Position numbers and translations under genes: made by a program. 64,000 bases of DNA, taken from assembly GCF_021462225.1 (NCBI RefSeq), contig NC_061817.1, forward strand, positions 8,157,327 to 8,221,326. Direction: 5' to 3'. The DNA is from Girardinichthys multiradiatus (taxonomy: Eukaryota; Chordata; Actinopteri; Cyprinodontiformes; Goodeidae). The notes under the pieces were generated by a model. It searched no databases. It was not told where the DNA came from and saw only the letters and a program-made list of their open reading frames with translations. Below, piece by piece: positions 30,352-41,399 of this stretch; position 1 is the stretch's first letter; every line of letters begins with the position of its first letter.

Positions 30352-31570
30352 TCAGTTTAAAATCACCTTGATGTCACCAAAATGCTTCTTTAACAGAATC
30401 TGACATGCTGCCAGAAGCGTTAACGATGAGGCCTTATTACGAAGATTCCGTGAGGCTGTAGAGACTGTCTTCCTGCGCTGTCCGTTTCTGTGGCCAATCT
30501 GTCCTACCATCAACGTTACCTCTGTAAGGAGAATGAACAAAAAATAAATAAATAGATAAATAAATATATATATATATATTGAAATAATCACATTAAAGCT
30601 GGAAAAAAAACAAAGGAATTCAAATTAATTCAGTATGTATGTATGAATTAAAACGTACCGTTCATTAATCCACTCACTAGCGTTGCTCTGCTTTGTAGCG
30701 CAGAGAGTCGCTGTCTTTTGGCCGGGGTTAAATATTCTGTGAAAACAGAAGACAATAAAAGTTATCTTACGCTGCGCAGCACAGCGTTCATAAATAAAAC
30801 GAAAAATAGTTTTTAAAATACACAAGTTTTTTTTTTTTTTTATTATCTTACTCCGATTCTTTGCGGTAAAAAACCTCCAGATTTCACTTCTTGTTGAACT
30901 GAAACGGTGCCTCTCTGCTGAAAGCTGTCTTGATCTTTGAAAAGCGACCTTCTGGTGGGCGAATTCAATGTGGCATCTTTGGATGTATCTGTAAACAGGT
31001 TTATATGACATTTTATTGAACTATGCTTAAAATACATATATATTGTTTTTATTTAATTTTTATTTATTTTTTCTACCCTGCTGCTGCTCGACAACTGTGT
31101 CTTCCACAGAGCTCTCAGTCGAATCTGTAAGCAGTTTTTAATCTGAGGTTTAAAATACATTCACTCTCAAAGAAAAATAGATAGTTCTTAGGACTTACTT
31201 ACTTTCTGGTGGTGCTGGTAACTTATCCGTTGTGTCTTCAGGGGAAATGATGATAATTGACGGGGGAGTATTCAAAGAATCAGTTTTAATTTCAGTTGTT
31301 GTTATTGCGGGTTTCTCTTGTTTGGAAATAATTCGCCTTCTCAATTTTGACTGTCGATTCCAGCCACTGAACCCTCCAACTTGATCATTCGGGTTTACCT
31401 CTCTCATCAAATCTATAAATTGAAACATTGTCAAGGGTTAACTATAATATATATATATTTATATATATATATATATATATATTTTATTGCATTTAACATT
31501 TACTTACCATAATCTGATTGTGTCAAGATGAAATCATCAAGGTCATCAGCAGTGGGTTCTATGACAAAGA

Positions 31571-31607
<37 letters not shown>

Positions 31608-32420
31608 AATATATATAAACAAAATTAGAGAACATTCATATGCATTTAATGATTTCTTAAAAATGAATACTTACTTACGTTTAAAGATGTCATTGTGCTT
31701 TTGTGAATTATCAGAAGTAGAAGCCACAATTTCCGGGTTTCCTGAAATATTTACCGACATTTTTTCTTGTCAGTACTGGTATTTTCAATGTAACAAGTGT
31801 TATGGTTCAAAGACATTCAGCATTTGAAGACCCTGACACTGAGGTTAACCAATGAAACAGCCCCCGAACAAAATTTTACTCACAGTATTTATACCAGAAC
31901 ATGACAGTGTTATCTCAACTGCAAAGACTATGTTTTTAAGACCAAAACCCTTCTTGAGTTCAAAGGTGATATGGTTATCTAATGAACAGACGTAACTGCC
32001 CTTCCTGACATCGCCCCTAACAGTCCTGACATCGCCCCCCCCCCCCCCCCCCCCCCCTAACAGTTGGATATGGTATAACTGTAACTCCCCTGAATAACCT
32101 TTTACTCTAAGATGAAAAAGTAAATGTTTTAGAAAAGCTACAGGTAACTAAAATTATCATTCCTTTTTCCTAAAATGGAGTCTCTCATGATTCAAAAACA
32201 AACACATCATTGCTAGAGTCAATTTATAACTTGGAAACAGTATACTGAAGTTCTTTTTTTTTTCTGTTAATCTCATATTCGTCTTACCTCTTTCAGCTGC
32301 TTTTCCAGTATGTTGACGCAGAAGCTGAAGGTTTTTCTCGTTCCATCGATGTAGTGAAGCACAATTTTTTAATTTACTTTTTAGGTCTTTTCTATTTTGA
32401 ACGGATTTAGACTGGCTCAT
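30352..32420 (-). CDS. Spliced accessory gene of eight small exons (element A)
   Basis: Not recognised. Exons, in order of translation: 32288-32420, 31679-31765, 31508-31558, 31203-31412, 31077-31124, 30852-30988, 30659-30736, 30352-30521. Each has a GT donor (mostly GTAAG) and AG acceptor on the minus strand, and all junctions except that after exon 6 keep phase 1. Exon 1 starts MSQSKSVQNRK. Exon 3 is acidic (DDLDDFILTQSDY). Exon 4 has a basic block (SKLRRRII). The last exons are basic and then helical (LTLLAACQILLKKHFG). Exon 6 is 137 nt here and in B but 117 in C, which breaks the frame into exon 7 and looks like a lesion shared by A and B. A nuclear regulator is a guess. Confidence 0.6.
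32035..32056. repeat. Poly(C) tract, element A
   Basis: 22 consecutive C in the right arm, matching the tract of B. Confidence 0.9.
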
Positions 32421-32678
32421 ATATTCAACAAATAGGTCCTGCTGTAAAGCAAAATGAACTTACAATTCTGTCAGGTTACACAGTTCATTTATTAGGATTT
32501 AATGTGATAGGTCAACATTAAGTTGATTATACCTTTAAAATATAAAAGGATGCATGTCTTTTTTTTGTTTTTTAGATGTATTAACGCCTGAAAAAACATA
32601 CAGATTATTAATAACACCCTTGAACACACTCCTGTGTGTTTTAATTGGCTCATTTAAGGCCTTCCCCGTAACACCCTT

Positions 32679-32910
32679 AAACACACCCCTGTGTTTTAAT
32701 TGACTCATTTAAGGTATCGCCCCTAATGACGACAACCAATCAGCATCCACTGTTACGCCCCTTGGACACACCCCCCTGCTTGACCACGTGACCTCCTGCC
32801 CACATGGCAACAACATGGCGCCCACATGGCGCCAACCGGAAGTCCCGCCCTCACCGGAAGTCCCACCCACCTGTCAAAATGTTTGATGAAAGGGTGCACT
32901 TAAATTCTCT
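32679..32910 (-). repeat. Right terminal inverted repeat of element A
   Basis: Ends TAAATTCTCT directly before TATGCA. Inverted match to 2770-3001, including the GACAGGTGGG and ACTTCCGG blocks. Confidence 0.9.
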
Positions 32911-32916
32911 TATGCA
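32911..32916. repeat. Target-site duplication of Polinton A, right copy (TATGCA)
   Basis: Identical to 2764-2769. Confidence 0.9.
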
Positions 32917-32917
32917 T

Positions 32918-32938
32918 AACACACACACACACACACAC
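32918..32938. repeat. (CA)n microsatellite
   Basis: Short CA run just outside element A. Confidence 0.8.
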
Positions 32939-33846
32939 ATATCTACTTCTCGGCTGTGTCTACACACAGCTATGTGATTTATGTAACCTTTATGAGTATA
33001 TCATGATCAGGGTACCTTTAAACAAACTGTGGGGAACAATGAATCTAAGAAATGTGTATGAGAGTCTGTTTTGGCAGTGTTATGTACCTATGAAGTTTGA
33101 CAATACCTTTGTTGGAGTTTAACTGTGTTTTATGTCAATCACATGGGTACTTCAAGCCACACTACAGTTATTTAAATATTTCTCAAGCATCTCAGAAAAA
33201 TAAAACAAATTGCATATGTGCTAAAATAAAATGAAACATTCCTTTCTGTTTAATAAAATGAATCCTTTGTGTGTTCCTTGAGCTTCATGATGATCTTTGT
33301 TAAGAAATGTTCTCTAAGAAAGCCTTCACATTTTAGGTGACTTCTAAAGGCACGTCCATGCACCAGATTTTATAGGAGTATCAGATTAAAGACGGCTGAA
33401 TAAAAATGCTAGCTTTGGAAAAAGAAGGGACTTGCCCAGGATGTCATTTATGAGAGAACTCACACTTGGTGCAAATGTTTTTGTTTCTTGCAGAATCTAA
33501 AGAAAAAACACAATAGAAAGACTTTATTTTACCTTACTGTTTAATGTACCGTATATCAAAATATAGTTCTATATTTTATGTCATATTGCTTCAGAGGTCT
33601 CTAAAATAGCTCAATACAGGCACTATAGACACCTCTGAAATATGTGTGTGTGCATACACAGTAGGATATTCAGTTCCTACATTACATAGGGAGTGAAGAC
33701 ATTGTAGTTCTGAGACAAAATGCAAGAAAGTCGATAAAATATAAAGCATTTATATCATCCTTCACTTAATTAAGCACATTCTATCATTAACATTCTATTA
33801 TACAATTGTAGCAAGCACATTGAGTAAATAAATAAATAAGCAGAAT
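32939..33846. other. Non-coding stretch
   Basis: AT-rich, several AATAAA-like sequences, no open frame worth reporting. I cannot tell intron from intergenic DNA. Confidence 0.5.
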
Positions 33847-34135
33847 ATGAAGAATAAAATATTGAGGCACGTGACGTCGCCCGGTACGGCGGAGCCGGGG
33901 TCCCACCCTGGAGCCAGGCCTGGGGTCGGAACTCTTCGGAGAGCGCCTGGTGGCTGGGTTGCTCCTCGCGGGACCCGGCGCCTTCGGGTTGGGGAGAGGT
34001 CTCTGACTATCATTTCAGCCTATGGGCCGAGTGGCAGTGCAGAGTACCCGGCCTTCTTGGCGTCCCTGTCTGGGGTGCTGGATAGTGCCCCTCCCGGGGA
34101 CTCCATTATTCTGCTGGACTCCATTATTCTGCGGA
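33847..34135 (+). pseudogene. Non-LTR retrotransposon endonuclease fragment
   Basis: GC-rich compared with its surroundings. A frame reads VGERSLTIISAYGPSGSAEYPAFLASL, then DSAPPGDSIILL, the pattern just before the GDFN motif in the apurinic-type endonuclease of several fish LINEs. It breaks off at that point and passes directly into gypsy-like sequence. Confidence 0.5.
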
Positions 34136-34139
34136 CAGG

Positions 34140-35850
34140 TGAGACCAGAGCTGGAAAGAATCAAAGCGGTCAATGATTGGCCGATTCCGGAGAACTGTGA
34201 GCAGTTATAATGCTTCCTGGTGTTCGCCAACTTTTCGCCAAGGTTTATAAGAAACTACAGTCAGACGGCCGCACCACTGACCGCCCTCACTTCTACTAAA
34301 ACCGCCTACTCCTGGACCCCGCATCTCAAGCACCCTTCCTGGAGCTTAAGACACATTTCTCCACAACTCCCATTTTGATCCAGCCTCAGACTTCCAAACA
34401 GTTCATTTTAGAAGTTAACGCTTCAGACTCTGGGGTTGGGACAGTGCTATCACAGCGTTCTAGTACTGACCACAAACTTCATTCGTGTGACTTCTTCTCC
34501 CATTGAATGACTCCCACCGAATGTAATTATGACGTGGGGGATCGGGAATTACTGGCCATAAAGTTAGCTCTTATTGGAGAGATCAGAAATCCCTGTGCAG
34601 ATTTTTACAGATCACAAAAATCTTTCATATCTGCAATCTGCCAAACGTCTCAACCCCAAGTCAAGGTGATCCGTATTCTTCTCACGTTTTAACTTTAACA
34701 TCACTTATCGCCCAGGCTCCAAAAATACAAAACCAGACTCCCTGTCCCGACAATGCTCTTCCCACGACTATGAACAGGCCGAACCCATCCTACCGCGCCA
34801 CTGCACCATTGAGACCCTTACCTGGGAGGTTGAAGGTTGGTCAACCAGGCCCCGTTGTCTGAACCAGACCCTGGTACGGGACCCCCTAACCGTATCTATA
34901 TCCCATCGTCCGTTCGTTCCAAACTTATCCATTGGTTCCACACCGCCAAATTTACCTGCCATCCTGGGGTAAGCCGCACCATCGCCCTTATTGCCCGCCG
35001 GTTCTGGTGGCCCTCTCTACACCATGATATCAGGACCTGTGGACTAGTTTGTACCATCTGCTCCAGAAACAAGACCGGGAATCAGCCCTCTTCAGGTTTG
35101 CTGCAACCTCTCTCCGTCCCTTAGAGGCCCTGGTCCCACATCGCCTAGACTTCGTGACAGGCCTGCCCAAGTCTAAAGGTATGACCACCATTGTCACAAT
35201 TATTGACCATTTTTCTAAAGCCTGCCATCTTGTTGCCTTCAGAAAGCTGCCCACAGCGCTCCAAACCCCCCAGATCCTCATTAAACATGTTTTCCGCCTC
35301 CACGGCATCCCTCGAGACATTGTTTCTGACCGTGGACCAGAATTCATTGCCCAAGTATGGAAACAGTTTTGCTCAGCCTTAAACGCCACTGTCAGTCTCT
35401 CCTCTGGTTTCCACCCGCAATCTAATGGCCAGAAGGAGAGAATGAACCAGGAGTTGGAGGCCGATCTAAGGTGCGTAATCTCATTGCCCCCCTGGGATTG
35501 GAGCACCCATCTCCCTTGGATTGAGTACGCCCATAACGCACACGTATCAGCTGCTACAGGCTTTTCCCCTTTCGAAGCCTTTCTGGGGTACCGGCCCCCC
35601 CTATTCACCGCGGACGAGAAGGATGCCTCGGTCACCTCCATCCAACATTACAGCAGACGCTGCAAGCACCTATGGCAGCTGACCACCGTGGCGCTTCATC
35701 GCTCTGCAGAGACTAATCGCCGCCTTGCCAACCGGAGAAGGGTCCGGGCTCCTCCTAAATATCTTAAACTTCCCTGGTCTCCTGAAAGTTTCTGCATGTG
35801 GGTCAAAAAGCTTGGTAAAACAATGATATTTAAAGGTACAAGTTAATTTA
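34140..35850 (+). pseudogene. Ty3/gypsy pol fragment (RNase H, zinc finger, integrase)
   Basis: Remnants in order: the end of reverse transcriptase and RNase H ([21 protein letters not shown] at 34507, then frameshifted tether sequence); the HHCC zinc-binding domain (34837-35124; HTAKFTCHPGV, CGLVCTICSRN); and the integrase core (35049-35846) with LDFVTGLPKSKG, SDRGPEF and SNGQKERMNQE supplying the Asp, Asp and Glu. Typical of fish gypsy elements. No gag, protease or flanking LTRs are visible, and several frames are broken. Confidence 0.8.
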
Positions 35851-37494
35851 AAAATATATATATATTTTTTTTACAGCAACAACTGGGTTGTTGAGTCTAT
35901 AAATTTTAATTATGTAGCACCATAACTGGCATTAGGGACGTCAATAAAAAAAAAACTCCAGCAAGAGATTATTATACCAGTACTACTTTGCTTTGTTTGG
36001 CTGTGTTTGCACCTCTCTTTGTGTAAATACACGTATGAACGGTTTCAGAATAATTATTGCTTTGATGGATTAAAGCACATGTGCTAAATTTGTGTTAATA
36101 ACTGTGTTAAACATTACAGTGACACACAGAGATGTATGGTTTTTACTTTCTTCATTATCGTGTTTTACATTAGTTGTTTTTTAAATTGATTTCCAAACAT
36201 AATTACATGCTGTTTTACTTGTTTAAATATATAATACATACATTATAAAATGGTTTTCTGCCTTATGTGGATTCTACACAGGCAACCCTTTAAAGTTTCT
36301 TTTTTTCAGTTGTTAACGGACAAGGGCGGAAAAAGTTGAAACATTACTCTCCAGGCATTCCAATGTGAGAAACAACCTATAGAGGAAAAAAAGACCTAGA
36401 ATTCAAACACTAAAATACGCATCATTTGGAGAACTCACTTGGGAGTTAGTGCCTGCACATATCCTTTCCAGGTCAGTGTCTCCAGCAGGCGCTGATGGAA
36501 CATTGTCAGTGAACATGTGCACTTGCATCCATAATGTGAAATACCCATGTGGGAATATGTGTACACAAGCATTAAACGGTAGACATTACATTTTTGAAAA
36601 TAAAAGAGTTTTGGAGCTATATGGTTGTTAAACCCTCCGTTATTTCTATCTTTTTTATTCAAAGATGTTTAATTTGAGGTCTTATTTCTCTTTATGCTTT
36701 TACAATTCACCTTTCATCTAAAACCATCCATTCCTACCTCCAATTTTTTTATCACCAGGCATCAAGAACAATTTATCATCTAAGTTACTGTAGCTGTTCA
36801 GCAGATGAGGGGAGAAAGGGAGAGAGTCAGGGGGGTAGAGAGCATTGACCTTCGTAAAGACAAAGGCTTTCTGCATCTTAAAGAGTGACTGTTTTGAAAA
36901 GGCTGGAGCTTGCAGATGGTGCTTCCACAGCTTATACGAAAGCCCATTATTATCTTCGCCCTCACTGGCAGCGCTGTCTCTACTCATCACACAGACGAAT
37001 ATATACCCGCAACTACTAAAACTCAAACTAGTAAAAGGAAAAACTTTTTGTTAGAGGATACACAGTTCCAGTCAGACATTTACTTACATTCAAACATTGT
37101 TTTTACACAGTGGTTTTCTTATTCGACAAACAATTTTAATGGATTTTAAAATAAACAAAAAGTAAATGAGAAAGTTTATTATTATGTGTATAGGCTCAAA
37201 AATAAATACAACACAAGTTAATTAACTAAATTTCCCTTAGCAAACCACATGCATTATATAGCCATCAGCAAGCTTTTTTTTTTTACAGTTCTGTTTGAAT
37301 ATTTGACCTCTCTTCTTACAGAAATAGTGACAGCGCATTTAAAGTTGGTGGTTTCTGGCACAGACCCAGATTAGACTATACATTTTTTATAGGGTTCAGG
37401 TCAAACCGTTTCCAGAAGCTTAATATCAGTCTTTTTTAACCATGTCAAACTCAGTTTTAATTTCTACTACTTGAACAACCATCTTTCAACATCT
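35851..37494. other. Non-coding stretch
   Basis: AT-rich, no gene or clear repeat seen. Small open frames on both strands here lack any domain pattern. Confidence 0.5.
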
Positions 37495-37499
37495 AGCTG

Positions 37500-37983
37500 T
37501 GTTATGACTTGTGAGATATAGGACCCCAGAATGCAAACGAGCAGGCAAGTGAAAAAAGGTTTAATAACAAAAACTCACACTCAGCAGGAGGCAGGAACAA
37601 AACAAACGGGTAGGCAAGACAGGCATGGCATGATAAAAAAAAACAAGACTTGGTTTGAGAACAAGGCATGATCAGAGAAAAATGTTTCCGCAATGAATGA
37701 CAGAACAGGTGTGTATATATGGAGTGAAAACCAGGTGGAGCAAGGAGACAGATTAACTTGCAGCAGGTGAACCGCATAAACTTAATTGACAGACAGAACA
37801 AAAACGTGGCTGTGGCAAAAACTGAGACTCTAATATAAAACAAAACCAAACTTGACAAAAACATGAACAAGACTAAAACATGACAAGAAAAATGATAAAC
37901 AGAGGCCTGATTCAAAACCTTAACTGTGAAAAACATAAGAAAAAAACCCGAAACCAAACACCAAACAACCCCAAATCATAACA
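37500..37983. mobile_element. Solo-LTR-like repeat with 5-bp duplication
   Basis: 484 bp starting TGTTATGAC and ending TCATAACA, flanked by AGCTG on both sides (37495-37499 and 37984-37988). TG...CA ends plus a 5-bp duplication are the signature of a solo LTR. The complementary ends of about 7 bp would also allow a small DNA transposon. The cysteine-rich frame on its minus strand is not a gene. Confidence 0.6.
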
Positions 37984-38052
37984 AGCTGTTGATTTGAGGT
38001 GAAGCTGAAACATTTGGAGTTTGTTTATCATGTTTATCTTTCTATACACTTT

Positions 38053-39137
38053 GGACCTGATCTTCAAAGATCCTAAATAGGGACGTTAAATTGCATGTAC
38101 AAAAAATTGCAGGTGCAATAAGTGGCCATGTTGCGTGCAACTTTCAAAGATTGCACATGCAATGGATAACAGGTGCAAAACAGGTGCAGACTGCCTTATT
38201 TAAATTTGAAAATTGCGTGTGCTACTGGCTGGCTACTACTGCCCCCAGCGGAACAAAAGGAAAAGCAATCAGATCTTCTTTGTTGTGGCAACTGAAACAT
38301 GCAGGGGTGGTTGAACTGCATCATTATAAATGATCCAGTTGCTTATAATTTCCTTCTGTTCCGTTCTGCTCCTGCTTTTCTGGACTGTTACAATTTGTGA
38401 ACTTTTGTTGTCTCTTCACAGCAGCAGGTTTGTAATCACAGCCTCTGCCCTGACAAGATTATATTCTCAGTTCATTTGCACTGGGCACTTCTGAGTGTGC
38501 AATTGTGCATGCAGAAAGCTAAGTTTGAAGTTTTTCTGTGAGGAGATGCTTTATGTTTGGGGATCGGATGGACCCAGTGAGGCAAAGACTACATTCTGCT
38601 TTGCCTTTAATCAAAACATTGGATTACAGGCTATTGCACAGGATGGCAGAGCTGTGTCCAAAGTAGTGTGCCCCCTCCACCATTGGTGTGCACAGGGGGA
38701 CAGGATCACAGGAGTAACACAGTTTGTTAACTGTATGTAACTCGCAAGGGTTGCAGCTTACCTACCGGCTAATCAATATTAACAATAAAGGAGACAAATA
38801 TGTCTGTTAATTAATTTATTAGAGGTTTGCCTCCCCCTTGATCTTTTAACTCACTGTGTTCTTTTTGTTCTGAGAGAATACTCTATGTTTGAAGAGTTCA
38901 GAGTTTCCATAAACAGCCACAACGTTTAATAAATCACATTGTGGGGAGTAAGAGATCACATTTGCATATCCTCCACCAATAAATTCATGAAGGCAAACAT
39001 GCTAAAAAGTTTGCGCCCGCTCTTCCGCTGATTTTACACCCAGAATCTGATTAGCTCCTGGTTTGTAGATCAGCTTTGTGGACGCAAACAGGTTTGCATG
39101 TGGTTTTGTACATGCAAGCCTTTTGAAGATCAGGCCC
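38053..39137. mobile_element. Harbinger-like non-autonomous DNA transposon
   Basis: Ends GGACCTGATCTTCAAAG and, inverted, GGGCCTGATCTTCAAAAG, flanked by TTT on both sides. GGGCCTGAT-type ends with a 3-bp duplication fit PIF/Harbinger elements of fish. About 1.09 kb. Its interior has GCAGGTGCAA-like repeats and no transposase frame. Confidence 0.55.
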
Positions 39138-39689
39138 TTTGTGGGTTATATTCATCATGCAAAACAGGCCATCAGCATGATGAAAGTCGAAACAAATTCT
39201 TACATTTGAAAGCTACGCCTTAAATTAAACATTTCCCCTGTTGTTTTGGCCAAATGACTTGAACCTTGACTCCTCTGATGGCAAAACATTTCTCCAGAAG
39301 ATGTTTGGCCTTTTCAGTAAGACAGCTGTGACTCCAAAACAGGCACTACTTTATTGGTCAACAGTCCCTTTGCCCCTGTTATTGTTAAACTCGCTTCAGT
39401 GTGGACAATGTTATTTGTTTTCAAATTTCTTCCAGTTTTTCATAGCCTTGAACTTTTGCGGGACTTGGGTTGGGCTGAACAATTTATTTTTATCTAAAGT
39501 AAATATTTGGTTCAGACATTATAAACCTGAGCCCAGTTGAATGTTTCATTTGGACAATGATCCTGAAAACACACATACCAAAACTGGTTTTGGAATGGAC
39601 TATGCAGGCCAAAATCAACATGTTTTAATCTTAAAAAGCCTTAAAAGCCAGATCTGTGCTTTGAAAATAATCAGCTCAAAAAAAAAATA

Positions 39690-39916
39690 TATATATATAC
39701 TTTATTGAACCCCAAGGGGAAATTAGACCCTCTGCATTTAACCCATCCCTTATAGGGAGCAGTGGGCTGCCGTTGTACAGCAGCCAGGGAGCATTCTGGG
39801 GCTAAGGGTCTTGCTCAGGGACCCAGAGTGGCAATCTGTGGGATACAAACCCAGCCCCTTGTGTCCCCTCCAGAACACAAACCTCCTGCTCTAACCATTA
39901 GGCCACCACTCCCCTC
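39690..39916 (-). repeat. Short interspersed repeat of fish type
   Basis: Begins with a TA run, then CTTTATTGAACCCCAAGGGG, continues through a GTGGGCTGCCGTTGTACAGC block and ends near AGGCCACCACTCCCC. This is a familiar fish SINE- or LINE-tail repeat arrangement. Exact family not assigned. Confidence 0.45.
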
Positions 39917-40172
39917 AAATGAACTCTACCATTTCTGATAATAGAGAGGTAAAGAACCCAGCCAGAACTCTGCCAGAGATGTTTTGTTGGCTGCAAAAAG
40001 TGCATGCTTTTCTGCAATTTACTAATAGATATTTACCCAAATATTAGTGGGTAATATAAGCATGTAGGCTACATGTATAATTTGTGGATTGTGTGGATCA
40101 TTTGTTATATAATAATACAGCAAAAAATGAATACAACATTCTTGCTGATAATGAGTGTATGTAAGCCTCTGA

Positions 40173-40183
40173 GCAACACTTCA
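40173..40183. repeat. LINE target-site duplication, left copy
   Basis: GCAACACTTCA here and GCAGCACTTCA at 57118-57128 match at ten of eleven bases and bracket the LINE. Confidence 0.6.
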
Positions 40184-41399
40184 ATTCAATTCAGTTTTAT
40201 TTATATAGCGCAAATTCACAACACATGTTGTCTCAAGGCACTTCACAACAGTCAGGTACATACATTCCAATTAATCCTAACAATTGAACAGTGCAGTCGG
40301 AGTTAGCTTTTTATTCAAATTGGATAAAAAGTTTTTCTATCTAAGGAAACCCAGCAGATTGCATCCAGTCAGTGACTTGCAGCATTCCCTCCTCCCGGAT
40401 GAGCATGTAGAGACAGTGGACAGTCACTGACGTTGACTTTGCAGCAATCCCTCATACTGAGCATGCATGTAGCGACAGCGGAGAGAAAAAACTCCCTTTT
40501 AACAGGAAGAAACCTCCAGCAGAACCAGGCTCAGTGTGAGCGGCCATCTGCCACGACCGACTGGGGGTTTGAGAGAACAGAGCAGAGACACAAAAAGAAC
40601 ACAGAAGCACTGATCCAGAAGTACTTTCTATGGGAAGGAAAAGTAAATGTTAATGGATGTAGCTCCTTTAGTTGTTTCACCTAGAAAGAAAGAACAGATA
40701 AACTCTGAGCCAGTTTTCAAGGTTAGAGTCTGAAAGAGAGCACATATAATTAGTTACAGTAAAAGCTCAGTCAATTTCCATGTCTAGGAGAGAGAAAGGG
40801 TTATACACTAAAATACAGGGCTATTCGGATCATCGGTAGAGGGTGAGCATTAAGTTGTTGCCAGCAGAAGCTCGGACAATTCCCCTCTCCAGAAAGGTGT
40901 CACAGGCAGACACAGAGCCAGGCCAGGTGTAGCTTCTAGGAAGAGAAAAGAGAGAACAAGGTTAAAAGCTGAAATAACAGCAAACAATCCAAAATTGGAG
41001 AGTAGTGTGAGAATGTAGCGAAGAGGGTGAAAGTGGTCGTTATGTCCTCCAGCAGCCCAAGCCTATAGCAGCATAACTACACAGATAGTTTCAGTTCAGA
41101 TTATTTAGTTAAACGGCGCTTATTTACAACAATGTCGTCTCAAGGCACCTCACAAAGGGTCCCACTGATGGTCATTGTTATACTAAAAACCACAATGATT
41201 GGGATACCTCCCTCTGTCAGACTGATTATAACCATTGAAAAAGAGAAGGGGTCATACAGGTAGCAGAAATGGAGGGTGTGTCTGCACCTCAACCATAACT
41301 GAGCCGGTTTAGGCTAAACCTGACGCCCCCTTACTCCAACCAACAGGGAGGGAAGACGACGGAGGTAAAAAAATAAGGAAGATAGCTCAGGATAAACTA

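Larger units (their letters stand above)
2770..32910 (+). mobile_element. Polinton/Maverick element A (split by element B)
   Basis: Element A consists of 2770-14620 plus 30008-32910, about 14.7 kb without element B. It has terminal inverted repeats of about 232 bp and a perfect 6-bp target duplication. It encodes integrase, two jelly-roll capsid proteins, adenovirus-type protease, packaging ATPase, protein-primed family B polymerase and several accessory genes, the hallmark set of Polintons. Rightward genes occupy the left half and leftward genes the right half. Damage: nonsense codon and lost catalytic Glu in integrase, in-frame loss of polymerase sequence, frameshift in the pX-like gene, early stop in the ATPase, and element B in the polymerase gene. 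It cannot be autonomous now. Confidence 0.93.

Noticed and set aside
14621..32910. Three tandem Polintons (A, B and a third right-end copy)
   Set aside because: The third right arm completes A: its outer duplication matches A's left end and its polymerase start continues A's gene.
37502..37957. 151-codon cysteine/phenylalanine-rich open frame on the minus strand
   Set aside because: It lies wholly inside the solo-LTR-like repeat and is low-complexity with no domain.
38495..38740. 81-codon open frame in the Harbinger-like element as transposase remnant
   Set aside because: No DDE motif or helix-turn-helix pattern that I can name.
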